Source of the DNA: Tahibacter soli
GTDB lineage: Bacteria > Pseudomonadota > Gammaproteobacteria > Xanthomonadales > Rhodanobacteraceae
Assembly (NCBI RefSeq): GCF_025717065.2
Contig: NZ_JAOVZO020000020.1
Span: forward strand, 868,001-932,000
DNA: 64,000 bases
Direction: 5' to 3'
Below, in pieces: positions 27,443 to 37,210 of this stretch (positions within the stretch are counted from its first letter, which is position 1; each line of letters opens with the position of its first letter). The translations under genes were made by a program, and so were the position numbers. The notes beneath the pieces were generated by a model. The model was given only the letters and a program-made list of their open reading frames with translations, was not told the origin of the DNA and made no database searches.

Positions 27443-28782
27443 CGCAGATACTCGGACAGAGCGTCGAGCGGCACCGGCCGGCCGAGCAGATAGCCTTGTC
27501 CGCACGGAACGCCCAGCGCAACGAGCGTTTCGAGCTCGCCCGCGGTCTCGACGCCTTCGGCGACGAGCGTCGCGCCGCTGTCGCGCGCGAACATCGCGAT
27601 CGCCGCGGCGAGCTGCCGCTTGCGCGCGATGACGTCGATCTCGTGCGTCAGCGAAACGTCCATCTTGATGATTTCGGGCACGAGGCGCAGCACATGGCGC
27701 AGGCTAGCGAAGCCCGCGCCGGCATCGTCGATCGCAAAGCGCAGCCCGAGCCCGCGCAATGCGGCGACGCGATCGATCAGCGCGGCGTAGTCGAGGACTT
27801 CCGCGTGTTCGGTCAGCTCCACGACGATGCGCTCGCACGCATTCGACGCGACGACTTCTTCGAACGCCGCGAGTACGACGGTCGCTGGCGAAACGTTGAT
27901 CGACAGATACGCGTTCGGCGGGATTCGCGGCAGCGCGAGCAGGATTCGCCGCACGCAGGCAAGCTCGAGTTCCGTGCCGAGACCCGCGCGCGCGGCTTCC
28001 TCGAACACGTCGGCGCGCGTCTCGCCGGCGGCGGCGTCAAAACGCGTCAGGCCTTCGACGCCGACGATCTTTCGCGTGCGCAGATCGACGATCGGCTGAA
28101 ACCGGTTGACGAAGTGCTCGCCGTCGATGAGCGCGCTAACGCGTTCGCGCAGCGCTTCATGGGCGCGTGTCCTGAGGTTGCGCGCAACGTCGTTCGCGTC
28201 GAGCTGCGCGCGCAGACGCGCGTGCTCGAGCGCGTGATGCAGCGACGCACCGATGAACGCGGAGAACATTTCCAGAATGGCGACGTCGCGCGAATCGTAG
28301 GCTGCCGGCTGCGGCGACAGCACCTTGAGCACGCCGACCGTCGTTCCCGCGCACTGCAACGGCACGACGATCGCCGAGCGCAGACCGACCTTGCGGCATG
28401 CGGCGCGATTGACGCGCGGATCGGTATCGCTGTCGTCGCAGCGCAGAACGGTGCCGAGCTTGACGCACAGGCCGGAGAGACTGCCGTCGATCGGCAGTCG
28501 CAGTCCTTCATGCGGCTTGGCCGAACCGCCCGCGGACCAGTACGTCATCTCATCGTCGATCGCGATCTCGACGACCGCGCCGGCGGAGCGAGTCATCTCC
28601 TGCATCCGGCGCGTGACGATGTCGACGACCTTCTTCGGATCGAGGCCTGCGCCCGCGATCTCGCTCTGCGTCGTGACGATCTGCGCAAGCAGTTCGGCGT
28701 CGAGCCCGGTTGCCGGCGCATCGCGACGGCGCCTGTCGCGCAGGTTCGCGATCGAAGGTGGCGTACCGTTGCCGTTGGCCAT
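27439..28782 (-). CDS. GAF-EAL domain protein, putative c-di-GMP phosphodiesterase
   Basis: A 447-residue cytosolic protein with a GAF domain (about 30-200) and an EAL domain (about 215-447). The EAL signature reads EGL (VGVEGLTRF); the other catalytic positions look intact: NVSP, ELTEHAE, IDDAGAGFASL, IKMDV, AEGVET, QGYLLGRP. It is probably an active phosphodiesterase. ATG 28782 is chosen (GGGAAG 7 nt upstream); ATG 28797 is the alternative. It converges on the hybrid kinase gene, the two stops sharing CTAG at 27439-27442. Confidence 0.87.
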   Translation of the reverse strand: MANGNGTPPSIANLRDRRRRDAPATGLDAELLAQIVTTQSEIAGAGLDPKKVVDIVTRRMQEMTRSAGAVVEIAIDDEMTYWSAGGSAKPHEGLRLPIDGSLSGLCVKLGTVLRCDDSDTDPRVNRAACRKVGLRSAIVVPLQCAGTTVGVLKVLSPQPAAYDSRDVAILEMFSAFIGASLHHALEHARLRAQLDANDVARNLRTRAHEALRERVSALIDGEHFVNRFQPIVDLRTRKIVGVEGLTRFDAAAGETRADVFEEAARAGLGTELELACVRRILLALPRIPPNAYLSINVSPATVVLAAFEEVVASNACERIVVELTEHAEVLDYAALIDRVAALRGLGLRFAIDDAGAGFASLRHVLRLVPEIIKMDVSLTHEIDVIARKRQLAAAIAMFARDSGATLVAEGVETAGELETLVALGVPCGQGYLLGRPVPLDALSEYLR

Positions 28783-29094
28783 GTCGTCGCTTCCCATCCT
28801 GCGCGTCGCTTTGCGCTCCTGGTCGCAGATGTCGATGGAGTGCGCAAAGGCTCGCAGCGAACACGAGCTTGCGGCGTCTCGACGACAGACGTTCGTACAT
28901 AGTGGACGATGCGTCGTTGTGCCGGCACCTGTAAGAATCAACAGTGCCGACGGTCGAACCGAGCACTACGTCGGAGCGCAGCGTGGCGACGCAGTGAAGC
29001 CTGCGAGCAGGGTTTTAGCGGACCCGGCGCAGAATTGTGGACCGCGAGACATTTCAGGGGCCGGCGAAAACACTAGCGCCGGCGCGCCTTTGAG
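28783..29094. other. 312-bp gap between the GAF-EAL gene and tRNA-Lys
   Basis: No gene is supported here. It should hold the promoter of the leftward GAF-EAL gene and the 3' end of tRNA-Lys transcription. The pair GCCGGCG / CGCCGGC around an A-rich loop near 29060-29083 could form a hairpin downstream of the tRNA, but it lacks a T-run. Confidence 0.5.
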
Positions 29095-29169
29095 TGGTGG
29101 GCCGTGATGGACTCGAACCATCGACCAACGGATTAAAAGTCCGATGCTCTACCACTGAGCTAACGGCCC
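29095..29169 (-). tRNA. tRNA-Lys (UUU)
   Basis: Read on the minus strand, the gene begins GGGCCGTTAGCTCAGTGGTA and folds as a standard cloverleaf: acceptor arms GGGCCGT/ACGGCCC, D-stem GCTC/GAGC, anticodon stem CGGA/TCCG with loop CTTTTAA (anticodon TTT), T-loop TTCGAGT, and an encoded 3' CCA (29095-29097). It is 75 nt long. It lies just upstream of queC, its usual neighbour at the end of the tol-pal-queE-queC block in Pseudomonas and relatives. No integrase or att duplication is nearby. Confidence 0.97.
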
Positions 29170-29267
29170 AGGAGACTGGCGGCGCTTGCCGGGAACGGCA
29201 GGCGCGCGAGGGACGCGAAGTTTAGGGCCTGAGACTGCGTCGCACAAGCCGCATAACCGAGGTTTTC

Positions 29268-29936
29268 TTACCGGTATCGCGTCGGATCGGTCAGCCCCGC
29301 GTCGCGGAATCCTTCCGCGCGCAGCCGGCAGGCGTCGCAATGCGCGCAGGCACGGCCTTCGTCGTCGGCCTGGTAGCAGGACACGGTCGCGCCGAAGTCG
29401 ACGCCAAGGCGCACGCCTTCGCGTGCGATGTCGGCCTTGCTCATGCGCATCAGCGGCGCGTGCACGCGGATCTGCGCGCCTTCGACGCCGGCTTTCGTCG
29501 CGACGTTCGCGAGCTTCTCGAAGCTTTCGATGAACGCCGGGCGGCAGTCGGGATAGCCCGAATAGTCGACCGCGTTGACGCCGCACCAGATGTCGTTCGC
29601 ACCGAGCACTTCGGCCCACCCGAGCGCGATCGACAGCATGATCGTGTTGCGCGCCGGCACGTACGTGATCGGGATGCCCGCGCCGCCTTCTTCCGGCACG
29701 TCGATGTCGGCCGTCAGCGCCGAGCCGCCGATGCTGCGCAGGTCGATCGTGACGGTTTTGTGCGCGGCGACGCCGAGCATCGCGCAGACGCGGTCGGACG
29801 CGGCGAGTTCCGAAGCGTGCCGCTGTCCGTAGGCCACGGAGAGCGCATAACACTCGAAACCCTGCGCGCGCGCGATCGCGAGCGCGACCGCCGAGTCCAT
29901 GCCGCCCGAGACGAGTACCACCGCGCGTTTTGTCAT
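29268..29936 (-). CDS. queC: 7-cyano-7-deazaguanine synthase QueC
   Basis: A 222-residue enzyme that makes preQ0 from CDG in queuosine synthesis, using ATP and ammonia. The PP-loop is [12 protein letters not shown]; the zinc-binding cysteines near the C-terminus are C-x10-C-x2-C-x2-C ([18 protein letters not shown]). ATG 29936 is chosen over a GTG at 29945. It is 28 nt downstream of queE on the same strand. No preQ1 riboswitch was seen upstream. Confidence 0.96.
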   Translation of the reverse strand: MTKRAVVLVSGGMDSAVALAIARAQGFECYALSVAYGQRHASELAASDRVCAMLGVAAHKTVTIDLRSIGGSALTADIDVPEEGGAGIPITYVPARNTIMLSIALGWAEVLGANDIWCGVNAVDYSGYPDCRPAFIESFEKLANVATKAGVEGAQIRVHAPLMRMSKADIAREGVRLGVDFGATVSCYQADDEGRACAHCDACRLRAEGFRDAGLTDPTRYR

Positions 29937-29964
29937 TATGTTCACTTTGTACTTCTACCGTGAA

Positions 29965-30660
29965 TCAGTGTCCGGGCTCTTCGCCCCACAGCAGCTTGTG
30001 CAGCTGCATCTGCAGGCGTACCGGCAGGCGGTCGGCGAGTATCCACTCGGCCAGTTCGCGCGGGCCGACGCTGCCGTGCACCGGCGAGAACAGCACCTGG
30101 CAGCGCGCCGCCAGCCGGTGCTCGGCAACGACGCCGCGCGCCCATTCGTAATCGGCGCGGTCGGCCAGCACGAACTTCACCTGGTCGTGCGGGCGCAGGT
30201 GATCGAGGTTCGCCCAGCGGTTGCGCTTGAACTCGCCAGAGCCCGGCGCCTTGAGGTCGACGACCTTGCGCACGCGCGCGTCGACCGGCGCCACGTCGAG
30301 CGCGCCGCTCGTTTCGAGCGACACTTCGTAGCCGGCATCGCACAACCGCTTCAGCAGGATCAGGCAGCGTTTCTGCGACAGCGGTTCGCCGCCGGTCACG
30401 CAGACATGCCGCGCGCCGTAGGTCGCGACTTCGGCGACGATGTCGTCGATCGTGCGCCACGCGCCGCCGTGAAACGAATACGTGGTGTCGCACCAGGTGC
30501 AGCGCAGCGGACAGCCGGTCAGCCGCACGAACACGGTCGGCCAGCCCACCGCGTCGGCTTCGCCCTGGATCGAATGGAAGATCTCGGTGATGCGCAGGCG
30601 CTCCGGATGCGGAGCGCCTGCGACCGGTTCTTGCGACACGACTGCGGCTTCAGCCGGCAT
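29965..30660 (-). CDS. queE: 7-carboxy-7-deazaguanine synthase QueE
   Basis: A 231-residue radical-SAM enzyme that converts carboxy-tetrahydropterin to CDG, the step before QueC. The cluster motif is C50-x3-C54-x2-C57 (GCPLRCTWCDT), preceded by FHSIQGEADAVGWPTVFVRL, a QueE hallmark. It follows cpoB after 27 nt and precedes queC. The C-terminus LQMQLHKLLWG is also typical. ATG 30660 gives a slightly long N-terminal tail. Confidence 0.96.
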   Translation of the reverse strand: MPAEAAVVSQEPVAGAPHPERLRITEIFHSIQGEADAVGWPTVFVRLTGCPLRCTWCDTTYSFHGGAWRTIDDIVAEVATYGARHVCVTGGEPLSQKRCLILLKRLCDAGYEVSLETSGALDVAPVDARVRKVVDLKAPGSGEFKRNRWANLDHLRPHDQVKFVLADRADYEWARGVVAEHRLAARCQVLFSPVHGSVGPRELAEWILADRLPVRLQMQLHKLLWGEEPGH

Positions 30661-30687
30661 GGCCTAGCCCTCTCGACACGATGGAGC

Positions 30688-31593
30688 TCAGCGCGCGCCT
30701 TCGAGCTTGAGCGCGCGCAGACGGCCTTGCGCGAGACGCGCGACGACCGTGTCGGGATATTTCTGCACGACCTTGTTCAAGGTCGACTCGGCCGGTCCCC
30801 ACTGCTTGAGCTCGTACTGGCAATAGCCGACCTTGAGCAGCGCGTCGGGCGCCTTCTGGCTGTCCGGATAGTTGCGCAGCAGCGTCTGGAACGTGTCGAG
30901 CGAGACGCGATAGTTCTGCGTCACGTAGTACGACTCGCCGAGCCAGTAGTACGCGTTCGACGTCAGCTCGCTGTTCGGATAGGTGTCGATGAACGCCTGG
31001 AACTTGCGCGCCGATTCGGCGTAGCGGCCTTCCTTGAGCGCGCCGTAGGCCTCGTCGTACGTCGCCTTCTCGGCGGCCGGATCGACGCGGTGCGTCGGCG
31101 CGGGCGGTTCGAGTTCGGTCGCGCGCGGCGGCGGTGCGAGTTCGGGGCGCTCGAGCGACGGGTCGGTGCCCAGGTCGCCGGCACCGCCCTGCGGCGCATC
31201 GCCCGGCGCGCCGAGCTGGATGTCTTCGAGATGACCGTCGTTGGCCGCCGCACCCGGTCGGGCGCCGCCGGCCGCGCCCGCGCCGCCTTCGAGGCGACCC
31301 AGACGGGAATCGATATCGATGTACTGCTGCTTGTTGCGTTCCTTGAGCTCGTCGAGCTGGTGGCGCAGCTGTTCGACCTGGCCGTGCAGCTGCTGCACTT
31401 CGGTCTGCAGCGCCTGCAGCTGGTTGACGAGATCGACGTTGCCTTGGCCCGCCTGGGCCTGGGCTTCGAGCTTGGCCACGCGTTCGGCCAGACTCAAGCG
31501 TTGGGCGGCGGCCGGCATGGGCAGGACCGCGGCGGCAAAAGCCGCCGCGGCCATGATGCTGGCACCGAGCTTGGTCGCGATGAGCGTTCGCAT
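30688..31593 (-). CDS. cpoB: Cell division coordinator CpoB (YbgF)
   Basis: A 301-residue periplasmic protein that links peptidoglycan synthesis by PBP1B with Tol-driven outer-membrane constriction. It has a signal peptide (ending PAAA), an N-terminal coiled coil for trimerisation (LAERVAKLEAQAQ to LGRLEGG), a Pro/Ala-rich linker, and C-terminal TPRs (YDEAYGALKEGRYAESARKF, AYYWLGESYYVTQNYRVSLD). ATG 31593 is the first in-frame ATG with a proper signal sequence. It follows pal after 15 nt. Confidence 0.95.
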   Translation of the reverse strand: MRTLIATKLGASIMAAAAFAAAVLPMPAAAQRLSLAERVAKLEAQAQAGQGNVDLVNQLQALQTEVQQLHGQVEQLRHQLDELKERNKQQYIDIDSRLGRLEGGAGAAGGARPGAAANDGHLEDIQLGAPGDAPQGGAGDLGTDPSLERPELAPPPRATELEPPAPTHRVDPAAEKATYDEAYGALKEGRYAESARKFQAFIDTYPNSELTSNAYYWLGESYYVTQNYRVSLDTFQTLLRNYPDSQKAPDALLKVGYCQYELKQWGPAESTLNKVVQKYPDTVVARLAQGRLRALKLEGAR

Positions 31594-31608
31594 CGGTGTC
31601 AAGTCTGC

Positions 31609-32121
31609 TTACTTCTTGCTGTAGACGAGTTCGACGCGGCGGTTCTTCGACCAGCAGCCTTCGTTGTGCTCTTTGCACACGCCGCGCTCTTCGCCGTACG
31701 ACACGACGTTGAGCTGCGAGCCCGACGCACCGGCCGAGGACAGCGCGCTCTGCACGGCGTTGCCGCGGCGCTCGCCGAGGCCGAGGTTGTATTCGCGCGA
31801 ACCGCGCTCGTCGGCGTTGCCTTCGAGGGTCACGGCGTAGTTCGGGAACTGGCGCAGGAACTCGGCGTGGCAGCGGATCTGGGCCTGGAATTCGCCCTTG
31901 ATCTCGGTCTTGTCGAGGTCGAAGTAGACGACGCGCTGACGCAGGCAGGCGTCGGTTTCGAGGCTCGATTCCGTGTACTTGCCCGAGGTGTCGGGACGTT
32001 CGGTCTGGGCCGTCGTCGTGTCGCGCGGCTGCGTGTCCGGAGCGACGGTCTTCTTCTTGGCGCAGCCCACAGCCGTAACGCACAGCAGCGAAGCGATGGC
32101 AACGCGAATCGTGTTGTTCAT
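31609..32121 (-). CDS. pal: Peptidoglycan-associated lipoprotein Pal
   Basis: A 170-residue outer-membrane lipoprotein. The signal ends at a lipobox-like TAVGC with lipidated C20. The OmpA-like domain has YFDLDKTEIKGE, LEGNADERGSREYNLGLGERR and the C-terminal NRRVELVY that bind diaminopimelate and TolB. AAGGA lies about 9 nt upstream of ATG 32121. It carries four non-lipid cysteines (residues near 59, 84, 149 and 156), more than usual for Pal. Confidence 0.96.
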   Translation of the reverse strand: MNNTIRVAIASLLCVTAVGCAKKKTVAPDTQPRDTTTAQTERPDTSGKYTESSLETDACLRQRVVYFDLDKTEIKGEFQAQIRCHAEFLRQFPNYAVTLEGNADERGSREYNLGLGERRGNAVQSALSSAGASGSQLNVVSYGEERGVCKEHNEGCWSKNRRVELVYSKK

Positions 32122-32190
32122 GGTCTTATTCCTTCGGAGGTCAGGTCAGGTACGAGTCAGTAGCTTTGCGCCGGTCGCCCGGCGTCTGTT

Positions 32191-33534
32191 TTATCGCTGT
32201 CGGAAAGGGCCCCAGGCCGGTTCGCGAACGTCGCCGTCGGCCAGCACCAACCGCTGGCGAACCTGGCCGTTGGCCGAGACCGCATACAACACCCCTTTCG
32301 GTCCTTCGGTCGCGGCGTACAGCAGCATGCTTGCGTTCGGCGCGAAGCTCGGCGATTCGTCCACGCTGCCGGGCGAGATGAAACTCATCTGCCCGGAGCC
32401 GACGCTCCGGTCCAAAACCGCAATACGATACACATTTCCGTTGCCCTGTGCCACAGCGATCTTCTTGCCGTCGTACGACACGGACGGGCTTGCGTTGTAC
32501 TCGCCCTGGAACGTAAGACGGGTCGCATCGCCGCCGCTCGCCGCCACCTGGTAGATCTGCGGCTTGCCCGAACGGTCGGAGATGAAGACGAGGCTCTGGC
32601 CGTCCGGCGACCACGTCGCTTCGGTGTCGATCGCGAAGTGGTTCGTCACGCGCGTGATCTCGCGACTGGCCAGGTCCATGATGAAGATATCGGGGTTGCC
32701 GAGGTATGACAGCGTCAGCGCGAGCTTCGAGCCGTCCGGCGAGAACGACGGCGCGCCGTTGATGCCCTTGCGGTTCGAAACCACCTGGCGCGAGCCGGTC
32801 GAGATCTCCTGGATGTAGATCGCCGAGTCGCCGCGCTCGAACGAGACGTACGCGAGCTTGCGGCCGTCCGGCGACCAGGCCGGCGACAGGAGCGGCTCGC
32901 GCGAACGCACGACCACCTGCGGGTTGTAGCCGTCGGAGTCGGCCACCATCAGCGCGTAGTTGATGTTCGGCGCCACGCCGGCCGCTGTGACGTAGGCCAC
33001 GCGCGTCCAGAACGCACCGCGCACGTTGAGGATCTTCTCGTAGATGAGGTCGGCGATCTGGTGCGCGACGCCGCGCAGGTCGCTGCGCTGGCCGGTGATC
33101 GCAAGGCCGAGCAGGCGTTCCTGCTTGGCGACGTCGTACAGCTCGAACTCGACGCGCAGCGCGCCGCCTTCGGCATCGGCGACGCGGCCGATGACGATAT
33201 GCGACTGCTTGAGCATGTTCCAGGTCGGAAACTTGATGTCGCCCTGGCGCGAGGGGAACTCGACGACGTCGCCCTTGGCGAGCGTCTTGAATTGACCCGA
33301 GCGCGCAAGGTCCATGCGCACGACGTCGGAAACGTCGGTCTCGGCCGGCGTACCGGCGCCTTCGAACGCGAACGGCACGACCGCGATCGGTACCGCCGTC
33401 GACGTGCCCTTGGTGATGTCGATCACCGGCGTGTCGCTGGAGAGGCCGCTCGTCGGCGCCTGCGCGAAGGCCGCGAGTGCGGCCAGCGACAGCGCGAGGC
33501 CTGCGGCGAATCGGGCGATGAGGTTTGCTGGCAT
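32191..33534 (-). CDS. tolB: Tol-Pal system protein TolB
   Basis: A 447-residue periplasmic TolB: signal peptide (MPANLIARFAAGLALSLAAL...AFA), an N-terminal domain that contacts TolA (DVVRMDLARSGQFKTL), and a six-bladed propeller of PD40 repeats (SPAWSPDGRKLAYVSFE, SPDGSKLALTLSYLGNPDIF, WSPDGQSLVFISDRSGKPQIY) that binds Pal. ATG 33534 is the start with a signal peptide. It lies between tolA and pal as in other Proteobacteria. Confidence 0.97.
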   Translation of the reverse strand: MPANLIARFAAGLALSLAALAAFAQAPTSGLSSDTPVIDITKGTSTAVPIAVVPFAFEGAGTPAETDVSDVVRMDLARSGQFKTLAKGDVVEFPSRQGDIKFPTWNMLKQSHIVIGRVADAEGGALRVEFELYDVAKQERLLGLAITGQRSDLRGVAHQIADLIYEKILNVRGAFWTRVAYVTAAGVAPNINYALMVADSDGYNPQVVVRSREPLLSPAWSPDGRKLAYVSFERGDSAIYIQEISTGSRQVVSNRKGINGAPSFSPDGSKLALTLSYLGNPDIFIMDLASREITRVTNHFAIDTEATWSPDGQSLVFISDRSGKPQIYQVAASGGDATRLTFQGEYNASPSVSYDGKKIAVAQGNGNVYRIAVLDRSVGSGQMSFISPGSVDESPSFAPNASMLLYAATEGPKGVLYAVSANGQVRQRLVLADGDVREPAWGPFRQR

Positions 33535-33627
33535 TGGGGGTTCGCCTTTTGTCCGTTGTTGTGTTCGCACTGCATGTGACGCGTGGATCAAAGCCGCGTG
33601 CCTTCGTTCCGCCGGGCACGCACGACG

Positions 33628-34455
33628 TTAACCGTCGAACTTGAAGTTCAGCTTAATCCGGCGCCGGAATACCGATTCGAAGCCTTTCACCGGCAACGGC
33701 GCCGCCCGCATGACCGCCTGTTCGAGCGACTGGCGCGTCAGCGGATCGGCGTTGCACGGCGTCGAAACGTTCGCGGTCATGACGTCGCCGCTCGGCAGCT
33801 GCACGATGTCGAGCACGCACTGCAGACCCGGCTGCGTCGTTTCCGGGCGCAGCCACGCGTTTTCGACCGCGTTCTGGATCGCCGCGAAATACTGCGCTTC
33901 GAGGCTGTCGTCCTTGCCTTCCTGGCCGGTGACGGCTTCGTCGCCTTCCATCAGATCCTTGTTGTACTGCTCCTCGAGCTTCTTCTGCTGCGCCGCGATC
34001 TCCTTGAGCTTGCGGTCGCGTTCCTGCTGTTTTTTCTCTTCTTCCAGTTTTTTCTTCTTCTCGGCGTCGGCCGCCTTTTTCTGCTCTTCTTCGAGCAGTT
34101 GCTGTTCCTTCTTGCGCTGTTCTTCCTGGACGCGTTTTTCCTCGGCGGCCTGCGCGGCCATCATCTCGGTCACGCGTTCCTGGTCTTTCTTGTCTTCTTT
34201 CGGCGGCTCGGGCGCGGGCGGCTCGGGCTTGGCCTGTTCCTGAGGCTTGGGCGGCTCGGGCTTCCTCGGCTTCGTGTTCTGCGGCTTCACTGTCCTCGGC
34301 GGACCGACGAGCGTCGCCTCGATCACGGGGCCGGGCAGCGTCACCACGACCGTCGACTGGCTCCAGAACATGCCGAGCGTCGCGACGGCGATCACCGCGA
34401 GGTGAACCGCGATCGAGAAGCCGAAGGCGCGCAGTTTGTCGGATGTCGTTTCCAT
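33628..34455 (-). CDS. tolA: TolA energy-transducing protein
   Basis: A 275-residue inner-membrane protein. One membrane segment (about 13-33), a proline-rich stretch, a long charged helix rich in K, E, Q and A (about 90-190) that spans the periplasm, and a C-terminal TolB-binding domain (AIQNAVENAWLRPETT, CVLDIVQLPSGDV). It is shorter than E. coli TolA (421 aa), mainly in the helical region. The lysine-rich helix makes this gene locally A/T-richer than its neighbours. It ends 93 nt before tolB and starts 4 nt after tolR. Confidence 0.95.
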   Translation of the reverse strand: METTSDKLRAFGFSIAVHLAVIAVATLGMFWSQSTVVVTLPGPVIEATLVGPPRTVKPQNTKPRKPEPPKPQEQAKPEPPAPEPPKEDKKDQERVTEMMAAQAAEEKRVQEEQRKKEQQLLEEEQKKAADAEKKKKLEEEKKQQERDRKLKEIAAQQKKLEEQYNKDLMEGDEAVTGQEGKDDSLEAQYFAAIQNAVENAWLRPETTQPGLQCVLDIVQLPSGDVMTANVSTPCNADPLTRQSLEQAVMRAAPLPVKGFESVFRRRIKLNFKFDG

Positions 34456-34459
34456 CGTC

Positions 34460-34900
34460 TCAGCGCGCGGGTTCCGGCGGCGGCTGGCTCATCAGCCCGA
34501 CCTTGGGCACGCCGGCCTGCTGCAGCAGCACCATCGCGTCGTAAATTTTCTGGTATTCCACTTTGCCGTCGCCGGCGACGTACACCGGCACCTTCGGGTT
34601 CTGGTTGACGAACGCCGTCACCATCGCCTTGAGCTTCGTCTCGTCGATCGCTTCGCGCGGCGCCTTGGGCAGGGTCAGGTACAGCTTGCCGTCGCGGTCG
34701 ACGCTGACCACGGCCGGGTCCTTGTCGACCTGGATCGACTTGGCCTGCGACGCCGGCAGCTCGATGTCGACGCCGAGATTCAGGAGCGGCGCGGTCACCA
34801 TGAAGATGATCAGCAGCACGAGCATCACGTCGATGTACGGCACAACGTTGATGTCGGCCTTGAGCTTCTTGCGCTTGCGGCGGTATGTGGGGTGATGCAT
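34460..34900 (-). CDS. tolR: Tol-Pal proton-channel protein TolR
   Basis: A 146-residue ExbD/TolR protein. The single membrane segment follows INVVPYIDVMLVLLIIFMVT, in which the conserved Asp carries protons; GVDIELPAS begins the periplasmic domain. With TolQ it forms the motor that energises TolA. It starts MHHPTYRRKRKKLKADIN at ATG 34900 with GGAGG just upstream (the minus-strand reading of CCTCC at 34905-34909). It lies between tolQ and tolA. Confidence 0.96.
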   Translation of the reverse strand: MHHPTYRRKRKKLKADINVVPYIDVMLVLLIIFMVTAPLLNLGVDIELPASQAKSIQVDKDPAVVSVDRDGKLYLTLPKAPREAIDETKLKAMVTAFVNQNPKVPVYVAGDGKVEYQKIYDAMVLLQQAGVPKVGLMSQPPPEPAR

Positions 34901-34939
34901 GGGGCCTCCAACGCGGGACGAATGGGCGCAGGGTCGCGC

Positions 34940-35620
34940 TTATTCGTCGACGTGCGCCTGGCGTTGCAGGATCGAGGAGAACTCCTCGGTGAAGGTCTCG
35001 TAGCGCGATGCGACGCGCTCGACCTTGTTCGAGTAGCGGTTGTACGCCCACGACGCGGGAATCGCGGCGATCAGGCCCATCGCGGTGGCCACCAGCGCTT
35101 CGGAGATGCCGGGCGCGACCATCGCGATCGTGGCCTCCTTGACGGTGGCCAGGCCCTGGAACGCCGACATGATGCCCCACACCGTGCCGAGCAGGCCCAC
35201 GTACGGGCTGATCGAGCCGACGTTGGCGAGAAATTCGAGATTCCCTTCGAGCCGGTCGATCTCGCGCGTCTGCGCCACGCGCATCGCGCGCTGCGCGCCT
35301 TCGAGCATCGTGCGCTGGTCGACGCCGCGGCGCTGGCGCAGCCGGGCGAACTCGCGAAAGCCCGCTTCGAAGATGCCTTCGATGCCGCTGATCTGGTCGC
35401 CGCGTCCGCTGACTTCGCGGAACAGCGCGGCGAGGTCGGCGCCGGACCAGAAGCGCTCCTCGAACTCGTTGGCGCTGCCGAGCGCGCCCTTGAGCATCGC
35501 GTGCTTGCGGAAAATGATCATCCACGACAGGAACGAGAACAGGAGCAGCACGGCCATCACGAGCTTGACGAACAAGCTCGCGCCGAGCACGAGGTGGATG
35601 AGGTTGAGATCGGCGTTCAT
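34940..35620 (-). CDS. tolQ: Tol-Pal motor protein TolQ
   Basis: A 226-residue ExbB/TolQ protein with three membrane segments (about 8-35, 128-150 and 165-187). The motor motif SISPYVGLLGTVWGIMSAF and GISEALVATAMGLIAAIPA are well conserved. ATG 35620 overlaps the ybgC stop (ATGA). It forms the pentameric stator with TolR, powering envelope constriction during division. Confidence 0.97.
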   Translation of the reverse strand: MNADLNLIHLVLGASLFVKLVMAVLLLFSFLSWMIIFRKHAMLKGALGSANEFEERFWSGADLAALFREVSGRGDQISGIEGIFEAGFREFARLRQRRGVDQRTMLEGAQRAMRVAQTREIDRLEGNLEFLANVGSISPYVGLLGTVWGIMSAFQGLATVKEATIAMVAPGISEALVATAMGLIAAIPASWAYNRYSNKVERVASRYETFTEEFSSILQRQAHVDE

Positions 35621-36033
35621 GGGCTCTTTGCGAACAATCCTTCGGGAATGGGGCGCGGCCGGAAGCTCGCCGCGTCGATGCAGGCCGCGCGCACGCGCGC
35701 CTGCACCAGCACGGAGCGGTCGGCCGCGTGCAGAATTTGCTGTTCGAACACGAGGCTGGCGTTGCGACGTTCGACCAGGGCCACGGTCACCGCCAGCACG
35801 TCGTCGAGCCGGGCCGGCTTGACGAAGCCGATCGTCATGTCGCGCACGACGAAAGCGACGCTATTTTCCGTGCGCAGGCGCTCCTGCTCAATCCCCATCG
35901 CACGCAATTGTTCGCTGCGCGCGCGTTCGAGAAACCGCAGGTAGCTGGCGTGGTAGACGACACCGCCGGCGTCGGTGTCCTCCCAATAGACCCGGACGGT
36001 CCAGGAGAACGCGCTGTCGAGTCCTTGCGTCAT
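35617..36033 (-). CDS. ybgC: Tol-Pal-associated acyl-CoA thioesterase YbgC
   Basis: A 138-residue hotdog thioesterase. The active-site Asp lies in WEDTDAGGVVYHASYLRFLERAR, the YbgC hallmark. It starts the tol-pal operon and overlaps tolQ by ATGA. Its link to phospholipid metabolism explains the conserved neighbourhood, though its role in Tol function is unclear. ATG 36033 is preferred; an in-frame ATG at 36072 would add 13 residues. Confidence 0.95.
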   Translation of the reverse strand: MTQGLDSAFSWTVRVYWEDTDAGGVVYHASYLRFLERARSEQLRAMGIEQERLRTENSVAFVVRDMTIGFVKPARLDDVLAVTVALVERRNASLVFEQQILHAADRSVLVQARVRAACIDAASFRPRPIPEGLFAKSP

Positions 36034-36154
36034 GGGCGGTCGTGCGGAGTCCGGCTGTGGCCCGCCCTGCATTCGTGGTTTCCTCTGGTCCGAACTGAAC
36101 GCGCGGATCATACCGTGCGAATGCGACTCGGTTTTAACGACCTTGCGCGTTCGT

Positions 36155-37206
<1,052 letters not shown>

Positions 37207-37210
<4 letters not shown>

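Noticed and set aside
29095-29169. tRNA-Lys as an integration site for a mobile element
   Set aside because: Both sides are core genes (queC and a signalling gene); no integrase and no duplicated tRNA 3' end was seen.
29937-30687. preQ1 riboswitch ahead of queC or queE
   Set aside because: The gaps before queC and queE are only 28 and 27 nt, inside an operon, too short for a preQ1 aptamer with an expression platform.
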